Shown piece by piece: positions 11,203 through 22,297 of a stretch of DNA of 64,000 bases. The stretch covers positions 1,860,001 to 1,924,000 of the forward strand of contig CM031563.1 of assembly GCA_018466975.1 (NCBI GenBank). The letters run 5' to 3'. The notes under the pieces are model-generated. The model had not been told where the DNA came from, made no database searches, and was given only the letters and a program-made list of their open reading frames with translations. Positions within the stretch are counted from its first letter, which is position 1. Each line of letters opens with the position of its first letter. The position numbers and the translations under genes were made by a program. The stretch comes from Sparassis latifolia. Taxonomy: Eukaryota; Basidiomycota; Agaricomycetes; Polyporales; Sparassidaceae.

Positions 11203-11640
11203 ATGCGTTTCTCCACCCTCTCCACCCTCCTCATCTCTGCCCTCGCCTTTGGCTTCGCTCAGGCTGCCCCGTCCCCCGTCCCCGCCTCTCTTGAGCGCCG
11301 CGGAGTAGCCACTGTCGAGGAGGCGACCAGCAAGGCCCCGAACGCCGACATCGTCTACCCCAGCTATGATGCAATTCTCGTCTTCAGCGGGGAGGGCTGC
11401 AGCGGTACCGAGGACATCATCGACATCAGCGGGCTCGACCTCAATGTGTGCTACGAGCCCGCCATCGAGTTCCTATCCATCATGGCCTACAGCCCCAACG
11501 GCGGTACCTGGGACCTCACCATCTTTGCTGCCCTCGCGAACTGCGCCGACCCAACGCAGCTCGCGAACCTGAATGTGTGCTACAACGTATTGTATAATGG
11601 AGCAAATGCGTACTTCAGCACTATCTACTTTGAGTCTTGA
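11203..11640 (+). CDS. Small secreted four-cysteine protein, copy 1 (145 aa)
   Basis: A single exon encodes 145 residues. It opens with a clear signal peptide (MRFSTLSTLL, then an Ala/Phe-rich core and cleavage near AQAA|PSP). A dibasic RR after SLE (about residue 33) could be a Kex2-type processing site. The predicted mature part has four cysteines in contexts GCSG, NVCYEPA, ANCAD and NVCYN, likely two disulfides, and is acidic. An upstream in-frame ATG at 11140 is poorer because the signal peptide begins at 11203 and the paralogs share that start. I do not recognise the family, and no enzymatic motif is visible. It differs from copy 2 at 20 of 145 residues. An intron-like GTATGC...AG block begins just after the TGA, so the 3' UTR is probably spliced. 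Confidence 0.85.
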   Translation: MRFSTLSTLLISALAFGFAQAAPSPVPASLERRGVATVEEATSKAPNADIVYPSYDAILVFSGEGCSGTEDIIDISGLDLNVCYEPAIEFLSIMAYSPNGGTWDLTIFAALANCADPTQLANLNVCYNVLYNGANAYFSTIYFES

Positions 11641-14600
11641 AGGTATGCGCATCTGCTGCCTCTAATTTTTGCTCTTTCTCACATCTCCCTCTAGTACAAG
11701 TGGGTAGCGTGGGGTGTCGTGGTTTCTTACAATCTCAAGCAGTAGGAGTCCTCTTTGAGTTGGTAAGCCGCTCCAAATATGTGTGGCTGGAACGTATTCA
11801 GTAGATTTCAGGTTGACATGGCAGACGAACCAACATACACTGAGTCTTCATAAACGCGGCTTCTATCTTCATTTGTACGAATTTTCTGTTGAGTAAGCGC
11901 GCGCTGCTTTCTTTAGCTGAGCGATCCTACGATGGTCGTCCTCGTAGCTCTACTCTTGTGGGTGTGTACTACTAGTTCGGGTTGGTCTGTGCGAAGTTTT
12001 GGGTGCGAAACGGAAATACGATTACAAATATGCAAATTTCGGGGTGATAAAGCGTATTGTGGGATCCAAGCGAAGACGAACACACGCGGTGTCACTCGAA
12101 GCGCGTGCATGGCAGCACTGACCTCGCGTGAGTGAATGTGGCACTCGGGACATATAAATATATGGCTATACGATGAGTGTGAACTCGTCATCTAATATTT
12201 TCCTTCCTTTTGGGGGATTTACAGAGAACAGTGGCTGCTCAGAGACTGCAGAAATGCTCTCAAACAGTGACAACACTCAGGTCGCATGAGTCACCAATCA
12301 TTATTCTCCAATGCAGAGGTACGGGGGTCTGTTGCATGCTGCTGCGGAATCTCAGGGGTGGAGAAACCTCCCTGCGCTCGGTAATTATTTATCGATGAAG
12401 CTCGCTCAGCGCTCAACCTCCGAGCGAAGTCTATGTTTCCTCTGTCCTTGCACCATACGCTGGTCCTCTCAGCCACGCCAGTATACACATCTTTAGGAAT
12501 ACACGCGCACGCAGTTAAAGATATCGGAACAACGCCGGCATGGGAGGGTCCTCGTGTCACATTACAACCAACTAACTAGCATCGTCCACCGGCGAAAGGT
12601 GACTACTTCGCCCTCCATGTCGTTATGTCTATTTTTTGCGCATTCATTGTCCGTGGGCTTCCTACTATCAGTACGTAGGCACTTTGTACATGGTAAGTAA
12701 TCGTATTTACAACAGGCGGTGTCTCTATCGTAGTATCACGTCCGCTCGGCCATATTGATGATTCGTTCCTCATATGCGTCAATTACATGCGCTCGCAGCG
12801 AACATCGTGAACTTGGTGGAGTGGTAGGGTGGTGAGGCGTATCGTAAGTACTTGATGCTCAATGTCGCGCTAATGCACGGATCTTATCATTTAGTGGGGC
12901 TATTTGCTTAACGCTCTGCGGTACGCCCATGGAGACGACCTGCGTCCAACTTTATTCTGTCTCTACTTCGAATCTGCATGTATGTGCGCCCCGTCTTGGA
13001 CGGTATGTCAGTCATGGCGCCGAGTCCACTCCTGTCAGTGCTGAACCAATCCTCCTCGGAGGAATCAAGGCCTTTTTTCTTGTCCCGCATCGATGTACAG
13101 AACCTGGAGTCCGCCATTACCCTATCACACATTCTTGGATCATGTCAATAGTGACCTGTTCTTCCCAAATGCACGTTAAATAGTCGAATATGCTGGCTGC
13201 CAGTTTAGTGGGGTGGGTTGATGCGGCGTTCAGCGCTTCAGCATCGCACGTTCCGTTGAGTCCTGTGACTCGATTGCACTAACCGCGATGTTTATCATCC
13301 ACCCCGTACGATGCGCGCCCACACGGGTGGGCCGCACTCAACCACGATTCTCCCTGTGTGTTTTGTCCACTTCTGCCTCTATGTGTCCAGTCAACGACGA
13401 TATACGGGTCATACGTGGTTCGCCCATTCTCGTCAGTGTTGAACACAGGCAGACCATCCCTAGAGGAAAGATGTAATTTGCGTATGCCTTGGCAGCATTC
13501 CAACGACCGTTGGGCGAGGCGCAGGCGTTGGCGTCCGCAGGATATTGCTGTTTAACCATCACACAGCGTCTGAGCTGTGGGCATTGGTGAAGCGCCTCTG
13601 AGGCAGCCGCGCTGAATCATTTTCTTTTGGTCATGCGTGATCCACGAATTGATGCGTCGAAGCCTACCGGTTGCACTTACTCCGTAAACCCAAGACATTA
13701 GACCCTACGTTTTGATTCTCTACCACCAGTCCGTCGGAGCACATACCTGAATTATTCCCAAAAAATAATGCCAACCACAGTCGCTTTCCTCGCGACATAC
13801 ATTGCTTAGTCCGAACAACAAGCAGAAAAAAAATTATAGGATGTTGTGTGATACTGCTTGCATATGTGCCCTTGACCGCGGGAAGGAACGAGCAGGCGGT
13901 GGACCATGATCTTCCGTGATTCTGACCGCTAAGCGGGCTTTGCCGGCGGTCTGCTTCTCTCCAAGGCTCATGACCAACTCCTCGCATTTATTGCTCACCA
14001 TGTATCATGACATGTTTGAAGAATATGTATTACTTGGCAGTCCCCTTGTCAAGGCTCCCCACCACATGTGACAGGATACTCCCAATCTGTGTGAGTCGGT
14101 GCTTGTAGAGGATTAACACTGATGATGATTGACGCTCTGCTCAGCAGCAGTAGGCGCACCAGAGCAACCTCGAACGTCTCACAGCCTGCGCTACTCCCGG
14201 CCACTCAAAGTGCGAGATGTTATAGAAGGCTGTCAACCTGACTGCAATTTCACGCTGCAGGCACGACACACGAGACGAAGGGAGTAGCGACATCACTGAA
14301 ACCCGAGAATTATTATATAAGATCACATGGGTTGTCAATAAGTCCGAAACTCGCAGGATAATATGATGGTATATAATCAAGGTGGATAATTATACAACTT
14401 CTACTACTCACACTGTTTGGCGTAAGGCTTCGCGAATAATTCCGGGTTTCAGTGATGGATGTTCAGGTACGTCCTGGCTGAACTGTCGTTCCCTTGTAGG
14501 AGAAATCTGTCATGTTCTAGGGAGCAGTCTAATACGCTGTCGGCGGAATAAATTCACAGTTTCAGAGCATTCTTGTTTCTTGTTTTCAGAATTCACGAGT

Positions 14601-14881
14601 TGTACATTTCCTGAAACTGTGCAGCATCTGCAAGTGCTACAACCGGCTGAACCGCACTGTGCAAATTAACAATGCGGGGGTAGAGCAAATTGGTATGACT
14701 CAATCGGCCCCTTAATGTCCATTGGAGTCGTTTGTTTGGCGATGTCATCTACAACATTACCTGTGGTCTGGGACGCGAACGGTGCCCTGTTGTATCATGA
14801 TGCTCATATCACGAGTGCCTCACTCTGCATCCAGACACCGATGACCACGGTGTATGAGGACTTACGCGCTAGTGTTCCTTC

Positions 14882-14888
14882 TATAAAG
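14882..14888 (+). promoter_or_regulatory. TATA box of secreted protein gene 2
   Basis: TATAAAG lies 89 bp upstream of the ATG at 14971, within a promoter nearly identical to that of copy 1. Confidence 0.7.
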
Positions 14889-14970
14889 GCGGGCCCACAG
14901 TCGCCCTTTGTTCCTCAGAGTCGACATTGTCTCTTGCCTCCGTCTTCAGCTCTCCCGCATACTCACAGAC

Positions 14971-15408
14971 ATGCGTTTCTCCACCCTCTCCACCCTCCTC
15001 GTCTCTACCCTCACCTTTGGCTTCACTCTGGCTGCCCCTTCCCCCGCCCCCGCCTCTCTCGAGCGCCGCGGGGTAGCCACTGTCGAGGAGGCGACCAGCA
15101 AGGCCCCGAACGCCGACATCTCCTACCCCGACTATGATGCAATTCTCGTCTTCAGTGGGGAGAGCTGCAGCGGTACCGAGGACATCATCGACATCAGCGG
15201 GCTCGACCTCAATGTGTGCTACGAGCCCGCCATCGAGTACCTATCCATCATGGCCTACAGCCCCAACGGCGGTACCTGGGACCTCACCATCTATGCCGCC
15301 CTAGCGGACTGTGACGACGCGGTGCAGCTGCCGAACTTGAATGTGTGCTACAACACACTGTATGATGGAGACGACGCGTACTTCAGCACCATTTACTTCG
15401 AGTCTTGA
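14971..15408 (+). CDS. Small secreted four-cysteine protein, copy 2 (145 aa)
   Basis: Paralog of 11203-11640 with the same length, signal peptide, RR site and four cysteines. Residues from about 60 to 105, including CSGTEDIIDISGLDLNVCYE, are almost unchanged. Differences gather in the signal peptide and in the last 45 residues, where several Asn and Ala have become Asp (for example ANCAD to ADCDD and YNGANAY to YDGDDAY). The product is therefore more acidic at its C-terminal loops. The stop codon is followed by AG|GTATGC, a likely 3' UTR intron donor. It is probably secreted to the wall or medium. Function is unknown. Confidence 0.85.
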   Translation: MRFSTLSTLLVSTLTFGFTLAAPSPAPASLERRGVATVEEATSKAPNADISYPDYDAILVFSGESCSGTEDIIDISGLDLNVCYEPAIEYLSIMAYSPNGGTWDLTIYAALADCDDAVQLPNLNVCYNTLYDGDDAYFSTIYFES

Positions 15409-16599
15409 AGGTATGCGCATCTGATGCCTCTAAATTTTGCTCCTTCTCACATTTCCTTCCGTTAGTGGCAGTGCAGCTGGGTGGCGTACGGTGTCGGGGC
15501 TTCTTACAACCTCAAGCAGCAGGAGTCCAATTTGATGCGGTAGGTCGCTCCAAATATGCGTGGCTGGAACGTACTCACTATATTTCAGGTTGACATAGCT
15601 GACGAACACGACACACATTCCTTAGTCTTCATAAACTCCGCTTCTTTTATCTTCATTTGTATGAATTTTATGTTTAGTAAGCGCGCGCTGCTTTCTTTAG
15701 AGCGATCCTACGATGGTCGTCGTAGCTCTACTCTTGTCGGTGTGTACTCTAGTTCGGATTGGTCTGTGCGAAGCTTTTGGGTGCGAAACCGAAATACGAT
15801 TACGAATATACAATTTTCTCGGTGATAAAGCGTATTGTGTGATCCAAGCGAAGACGAACACACGAACCTTATTTGGACTGCGGTGTCGTTCTTTCTCGCT
15901 CAGCGCTCAGCGCTCAACCTCTGAGCGAACTCGGTGTCTCCTCTGTCCTTGCACTATACGCCGGTCCTCTCAGCCGCGCTAGTATATACACCTTACGGAA
16001 TATATGCGCACGGAGTTAAAGATATCGGAACAACGCCGGCATGGAGGGTCCTCGTGTCACATTACAACCGACTAACCAGCATCGTCTGCCAGCGAAGGGT
16101 GACTGCCTCGCCCTTCATGTCGTTATGTCTATTTTGTTGCGCATTCATTGTCCGTGGGCTTCCTACTATCAGTTCCTAGGCACTTTGTACATGGTGAGTA
16201 ATCGTATTTATCACAGGCGGTGTCTCTATCGTACTATCACGTCCGATTCGGCAAACTTGATGATTCGTTCTTCATATGTGTCAATTTAAATGCGCTCGCA
16301 GCGAACACCGTGGACTTGATGGAGTGGTAGGGTAAGGTGTATCGTAAGTACTTGATGCTCAATGTCGCGCTAATGCACGGATCTTTATCATTTAGTGGAG
16401 CTATTTGCTTAACGCCCTGTGGTACGCCCATGGATGCGAACCGCATCCAACTGCGTGACTCTGTATCTACTTTGAATCTGCCTCTATGTGCGCTTCGTTT
16501 TGGGCGGTATGTCAGTCATGGGGTCCACTCCTGTCAGTGCTGAACCAATCCTCCTCGTAGGAATTAAGGCCTTTCTTCTCATCCCGCCTTCAGAGATTC

Positions 16600-18700
16600 C
16601 CAGACCACCGACTTCCTACGCACCGTCTACCGTACGTAATAGGCGAGGCACATAAATTAGTGTCTGCATGGATCCCGGATATTGCAGTTCCAAAATCGCA
16701 CGGCATTTGAGCTGTGAGCATTTTTTGAAGTGCTTCATTGTTGGCCACGGCTGATGGCCGATTTCTGCAGATGTTCCTTTTGGATTGAGGTCTCGAAAGC
16801 CAACGTGCCGTACTCTACAAGCCTAGGTCATCGGAGCCTACACCAAGGGCCATCAGTCCGTGAGCGCGTGCACATCCACGTTTGAACCAAATCCACTACC
16901 TGGCAGTTCTGCCGTCGGTCCGTTTGGACGGAGTTTGCTGTCATCGGGTTGGCTTCGACTGACGCCATACTAGCGCTACAGACATCTTCACCAGCGTCGA
17001 CAGGCACCCTTGCAGTAAGTAAGTGGGACCGTACTAGAACTTTCTATAGCCCTGTACTGACATCGTGACGATGTCACATTGCACGATACTGTAACGCAGA
17101 AGTCTACGGCGGGCACGCCAGTGCTCAGGGCAAGCGACCTAGACCTCAGCCGTTCTCCCCGAGCAAACGCCAATGGCTAAGAGGAGTGGTCAGATGCTGA
17201 GTAGCTCTGGCAGTCTCTGGCGAGTTGCTCGTTCCAATTGCTCAATTGGTAGCGCTGCACACAGTGTCCGCCCACTGACACCTGCGCATAAGCGCTTGGA
17301 ATCTTAGCTGGTGGGCTAAACAACGCCCTTCCGGCCCTTATACTACTAAGAAGACTAAGCAATTCCGTCTCCTACAACGATTCTAATCACCTCAGTTTTA
17401 CTCGCGGCGGTCCGGCTGCGAGCCGAGTGGGAGAACCCCTTAGGGCGCCAATCAAATCCGAACACCTCAGAGTGCGAGATATCACAGAAGGCAACTGTAG
17501 TTCCGCACTGCAGGCATGATGACACATGGGATTCCCTTCATCGTAGGAATTTTGAGGTACGTACTGGCACGTGGCTGAACTGTGGTTCCTTCAGGAGAAC
17601 GTGCGCCGGCTGCCCGATAGCAGTCTGAAATGCTGTTCGTGGAGTGAATCTACTTTTCTCAGTGTTAATCTTATGGCTATTCTCGTGCGCACGTTTTCGG
17701 ACACTATGCGGCATCTGCAACGAGCACGCCGCCGAGATTGGTAATCCAATTGTAGAGAAAATTGCAATGACTCAGTCAGTCCCTTAATATCTATTGGATT
17801 CGCTTCTTTTACCACGCATATTGGTCATCTACGACACTGCCTATGATCTGGGGTGCGAACTGTTGTATCGTGATGTTCATATCACAAGTGCCTCCTTTCG
17901 CAATTCGACACCGACGACCACGGCGTATGAGGACTTACGCGCTAGCATTCTTTGTCCCACCTTCGCTCTTTGTTCCTCAGAGTGGACATCGTCTCTTGTC
18001 TGCATCTTTAGCTCTGTCGCGCACTCACAGACACGCGTTTCTCCACCCTCTTCACCCTCCCCGTCCCTGCCCTCGGCTTTGGCGTCGCTTAGGCTGCCCC
18101 GTCCCCCGCCCTCACCGCTCTCGAGCACCGCGGGGGAGCCACCGTCGAAGAAGGGCCCGAACGCCGACATCTCCTATCCCGACTATGATGTAGTTCTCTT
18201 CCTCAGCGGGGAGAACTTTTGTAATGGCACCGAGGATATCGTTGCAATCGATAGGCTCGACCTCAACATAAGCTATGAGGCCGCTATCGAGTACCTATCA
18301 CAGCCCTAACGGCCGCACCTGGGACCTTACTGGCACCATCTATGCTGCCCTCGCGGACTTCGACGACGCGGTGTAGCTGCCGAACTTGAATGTGTGCTAC
18401 AACGTATTATATGATGGAGGACGCGTGCTTCAGCATTTTCTACCCCCAGTTTTGATGGTATGTGGACCTGCAGTTTCTGATTTTTCCTCTTTCTCACATT
18501 TCCGTCTGTTAGTGGCAGATCGCGTGGGTGATGGGCGGTGTCGGGACTTCTTTTAATCTCTGGCAGCAGGAATCCTCTTTGATGCGGTAGGCCACTACAA
18601 GTATCTATGACCAGTATTTACTCACGAGTCTCCCAGTTTACATAGCAGATGAACACGACACACTCTCCTCACCGCTCATTAAATCAGGCTTCTTTCTTCG
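16600..18700. repeat. Tandem array unit 3, diverged
   Basis: Segments matching units 1 and 2 can be followed: GGATATTGCAGTTCC near 16677, the promoter block with CAGAGTGCGAGATATC near 17466, GACTCAGTCAGTCCCTTAAT near 17769 and the 3' UTR with its intron after 18456. Divergence and deletions are much greater than between units 1 and 2. The only gene relic is at 18033-18455. Confidence 0.7.
18033..18455 (+). pseudogene. Small secreted protein, copy 3, dead
   Basis: Third tandem paralog. The start codon has become ACG at 18033, the signal peptide region contains TAG (GCTTAGGCT near 18088), and there are deletions and further stops. NADISYPDYD, the glycine-rich centre and NLNVCYNVLY remain recognisable. 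The TATA box is also gone. No intact product is possible. Confidence 0.85.
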
Positions 18701-19254
18701 CGTACGAGTCTGGAGAAACGTGCATCACCTCTTCAGTGTGTCTCCATGTTGGTTGTATTCTACTCTCTGTGTGAACTACTGGTTTGATTGGGTTTGTATG
18801 AAATTCTTGGATATGAAATATACGAATCTGATATGACTCTGAGCCCGTTTGTACGATAGCGTAGTGTACACACTTGTATAGACAAGCCATATTGGGAATA
18901 CGGTGTCATCTTGATCGGGGAATGATCGCCCGCGTAGCCTAATACATACGCCCAGCCGTGTTTCAAGTGACTACGCTCTACGTTCAACCATGTTCAACGT
19001 TCAACCATCATCGTGCAACGCGTTCGTGCCTTTTCTGGTTCTTTTTAGAGTGGAAATAATGTATGTGTACACATCTCTCTGTTCCCGCAAGCAATCGAAT
19101 CCCAAGTCTCCGAAGCATTTTTCCTGAGTCCGACAACAAACGGAACTGTTCGAAAAGCCCTTCCTTGCAGCGAACTTCGTGTTTGAAGGTGTTTATGACG
19201 GCCAGACTCGAATATTACCTTTCCTTGGCTATATGCAGGTTGCCCTCATGGCAG

Positions 19255-20310
19255 GTTACCGTTGAAGCGTCTAGTTGTCCTCCGCGCCGTCGGCTGGTAT
19301 CCGCAGAGTAGCTATAAGGACTAGTACTCATTCAATGTGATCCAGGTTTGATCCGCGCTGACACTCTATGCAGTGAGAAATTGAACAAAACATGAAAATA
19401 CCCTAATCTTATTGACATCATCCGTTTGTACCACAGGGCGAGTACGGACCGTCGGACCATGATGCTTTATGAATCGATCACGGGAGCAGGGCTTAACTGG
19501 CCTTCTCTACCTGCAGTGCATGGTTGTCCGCACTGTGTGTACAGGTTCCTCGATACTCCGGTCATGACTTTTACTCCCACCGTCAGTACTTAAACAGGTC
19601 CTCTGGAAAGAGCTCAAATTGTGTCGTGCACGTCTGCCATTTCCAACGTCCAGGACACATGTGCAAGGCAAAGGCACTCTTGTCGCCGAGTGTCGGTTCG
19701 GAGGTTGCAACTCTAAGTTTACTTAGGGTTCTCTGCGTGATCAGAGCTATTTGCTAGCTGTGCGTCAACCCGTTCTCTTCCTTCCTTGGTTGTAGTATGC
19801 TGAGAATGATTATTTCCGTGCTAGTTTCAGCGGTGAGCATATGCCGATGTTCTCTTGGGGCGTGCGTGACAGATTAAGTTTTTTGTAGAAAGTGAGTCAT
19901 AGCAGATTTCTTTTCCATGATTACATGCTGGCTATCATCGCCGCGCATGTCTTATGCCAGGTTTCATTGCAGCGTCTAGTCTTCTGTAACGGCTGCTGCT
20001 GGCAGAGTCAGTATAAGGATCAGTACTGACCTACGTTTGGTTTGGGCTGACCTCTCGATGCAGTGAGGATTGAAAAAACATGGAGCACTTTCCCAATCCT
20101 TCTCACAACATGCTTTTGCAGTGCGGTCCAACTATGATCTCGTTCTAGATTCTCTACGAACGTCCACGGGCGCCGCCCCCGCGTCCAACTCACTTACTCT
20201 GTTTACAGATAAAGCATTTTCTACACATACGTCACGGTGCCGTCTGCGACGGTGCGCAGATCGTGAATTTTCTGTCAGTTCTCGAAAAGATCTTCTGGAA
20301 AGAGTTAAAC
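19255..20310. repeat. Local duplication in array unit 4 flank
   Basis: About 350 bp at 19255-19620 (GCGTCTAGTTGTCCTCCG, TATGCAGTGAGAAATTG, CTCTGGAAAGAGCTCAAATT) is repeated in diverged form at 19975-20310 (GCGTCTAGTCTTCTG, GATGCAGTGAGGATTG, TTCTGGAAAGAGTTAAACTA). A 137-codon frame at 20070-20483 crosses the second copy, but it shows no signal peptide or domain and I do not support it as a gene. Confidence 0.6.
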
Positions 20311-20931
20311 TATATTGTTCATTCCTACGCGCTGAATTCCTGAACACTGCCAGCGTCTATAACGCGTACGCGACCCTGTTGAGGTCGATCCGAAGATTGC
20401 AGACCGAACTCACTCTACAAACGCAGCAAGTCGGAGGCTACAGTCAGCTTAGTTTACCAGTCTATGAACACATGTTTGAATAACTTGAGAATGCTAACGC
20501 TGGTGACGATTGCCGCGCTGCTCCAACGGTGAGCATATGCCGACGTTCTGTTTGAGGAGAACTGACACCTGCTTCCATAAGCCCGCTTACACACAGCGCT
20601 GTGGAGTGAATAGATTCTGCGGACAATTTTTTTTGCCATGCGTGCACGAACTTTTTCAGATGCAGACACATCCTCAGATACAGGCTCAGTTAGGATGCTA
20701 CTCAACAACTGTGGCCAGTGAATAGCTCAAACTATTATCGAAACGGACGAGAACATTTTCACTCTCTTGATGTCCCTTCGCCTTTGACTGCGCTCACTGG
20801 CCGTCTGGGACTCAACCTGCGATCTTGTGATCTTGGGCGCGAAGATCGTAACGCTGGAATCACGAGTGCATTTTCCCTACACTTCGTTCTGATCTACTAG
20901 GCAGACGAGAGCCTACGGTCTCCAAGTTGTC

Positions 20932-20938
20932 TATAAAA
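20932..20938 (+). promoter_or_regulatory. TATA box of dead secreted protein gene 4
   Basis: TATAAAA lies 87 bp upstream of the ATG at 21019, at the spacing seen in the intact copies. Confidence 0.6.
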
Positions 20939-21018
20939 GCTGGGCCATCGTTCTTGAATTCCTCAGATTTGACAGCGTCTCTTCCTCGCATCTCCAGTTT
21001 TCCTACATCCTTACAGAC

Positions 21019-21441
21019 ATGCGTTTCTCTACCATCTCCGCTCTCATCGTCTTAGCCCTTGCCTATGGCGCCGTTCAGGCCGCTCCGTCCGCAGAGTGCC
21101 GTAGTGAGTCGTCGATAGAGCCCGCAGTTAGCAAGGCCCCGAAGCCCAACATCTCCTACCATGACTACGACGCGATCATCCGAGTCTGTAGCGCAGAGAA
21201 CTGCGGGGGCACCTACGATCCTATCGCCCTGAGCGGGCTCCACAACACCTGCTACTATCCAGCCATCAACTTCGAGTCCATCATTGCTTAAAGTTACAAT
21301 GGTGGCACTTGGGATCTCATCATCTTCGCCGCGCTGTCCGATTGCTCCGATCCCGCTCAGCTCGCGCGCTTGAACTAGTGCTACAACCTGCTGTACGGTG
21401 GCGAGCCTACCGACTTCAGTATCTTCTACCTCAAAAGTTGA
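21019..21441 (+). pseudogene. Small secreted protein, copy 4, two premature stops
   Basis: The most diverged paralog. It keeps the ATG, a good signal peptide (MRFSTISALIVLALAYGAVQAA), the block ISYHDYDAI and most cysteines. Codon 91 is TAA (21289) and codon 120 is TAG (21376). The frame is otherwise open to TGA at 21439 with no frameshift, so death by point mutation looks fairly recent, or a shorter 90-residue product is made. Confidence 0.85.
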
Positions 21442-22297
21442 GGGTGTGATGTCTGTCACATGCGATCTTTCTTGTCCTCTAAATCTCTCTTGCAGTAGTA
21501 AAGCGCTGTGTGATGGGTGGTGTCAGGGTTTCTTTCAATCTCCCCAGTAGAAGTTCTTTTTAATGTGGTAAGCTGATGCATGCACCTATGTTGGCATATG
21601 TTCACATATTTTTGCAGGGTTACATAGGAGACGAACACGGCACACACTTCCTGAACTACATATGACGTTATCTCTTGAAGGCTTCTTATATCTCTGCTAA
21701 GTTGTATGACTCTCAATTTTTCGGTAGAAACGTGCTCCATCCTTCAGTGTGTTATTGCAGCGACGTCTGTTCTCGGTGCCCTACTCTTCTCGGCATGTAC
21801 TACAGTCTTGTATGATCAGATCCGTACGAATGAAATGCGGACCCTGAGGTGACAAAGCATCCCGGAACAAGCAAGACGAACACACAGACGATATTTTCCA
21901 GCTAGAGCCGTATTTCATCCTTAGTGCGTTACTGTGTCGGCCCTCTTCGTAATTTACCCGTGGGCGTTGATGAATATGCTACCAGTTTACCCGCTGAATT
22001 CTTCTTTTACGAACACAAAAGCCTGATTTGGACCCAAGTGTCGTTCCTTCCTGATAAGTTAGTACAGTATTGATCGATTGGGGACCTGGCGCGGGGTCTG
22101 GTCACCGGGATAATTCGACTCATCGCGGGCGCCTGAGGTAGTCACTACGTCCCAAGCCCTGCATGCAACACTGCATGAGTCACCTCGAACTCATCACATA
22201 GACGACTTCATCTACTTTTTTACATCTTAGACGGAGGATTGTCCAAAGCCACCATGCCTTTGCCCCCTCATGATCGTGCGTCTGAAGCATTTCATGC
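21442..22297. other. Intergenic, 3' flank of array and IleRS upstream region
   Basis: The first 300 bp resemble the 3' UTR and flank of the array units. The remainder is upstream of the IleRS gene and shows no other feature. No TATA-like box is evident near its ATG. Confidence 0.4.

Larger units (their letters stand above)
9624..13090. repeat. Tandem array unit 1 (about 3.5 kb)
   Basis: From CAGCATCGCACGT near 9630 to about 13090 the sequence aligns throughout with 13236-16590 at high identity, broken by small indels. The unit carries one small secreted protein gene plus about 1.5 kb of flanking sequence on each side. Outside that gene no convincing ORF is seen. One exception worth noting is a minus-strand frame of about 65 codons at 9756-9956 that stays open in unit 2. 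Confidence 0.85.
13236..16590. repeat. Tandem array unit 2 (about 3.4 kb)
   Basis: Head-to-tail copy of 9624-13090, including promoter, gene, spliced 3' UTR and distal flank. Homology fades at about 16590, where a more diverged third unit begins. Apart from the secreted protein gene, no confident gene is present. Confidence 0.85.

Noticed and set aside
11203..15408. Calling the secreted proteins a known toxin or hydrophobin family
   Set aside because: There are four cysteines only, with no hydrophobin CC spacing and no motif I can tie to a toxin family.
20070..20483. 137-codon ORF in the array region
   Set aside because: It crosses a diverged local duplication, has no signal peptide or domain, and its counterpart near 19400 is not open.
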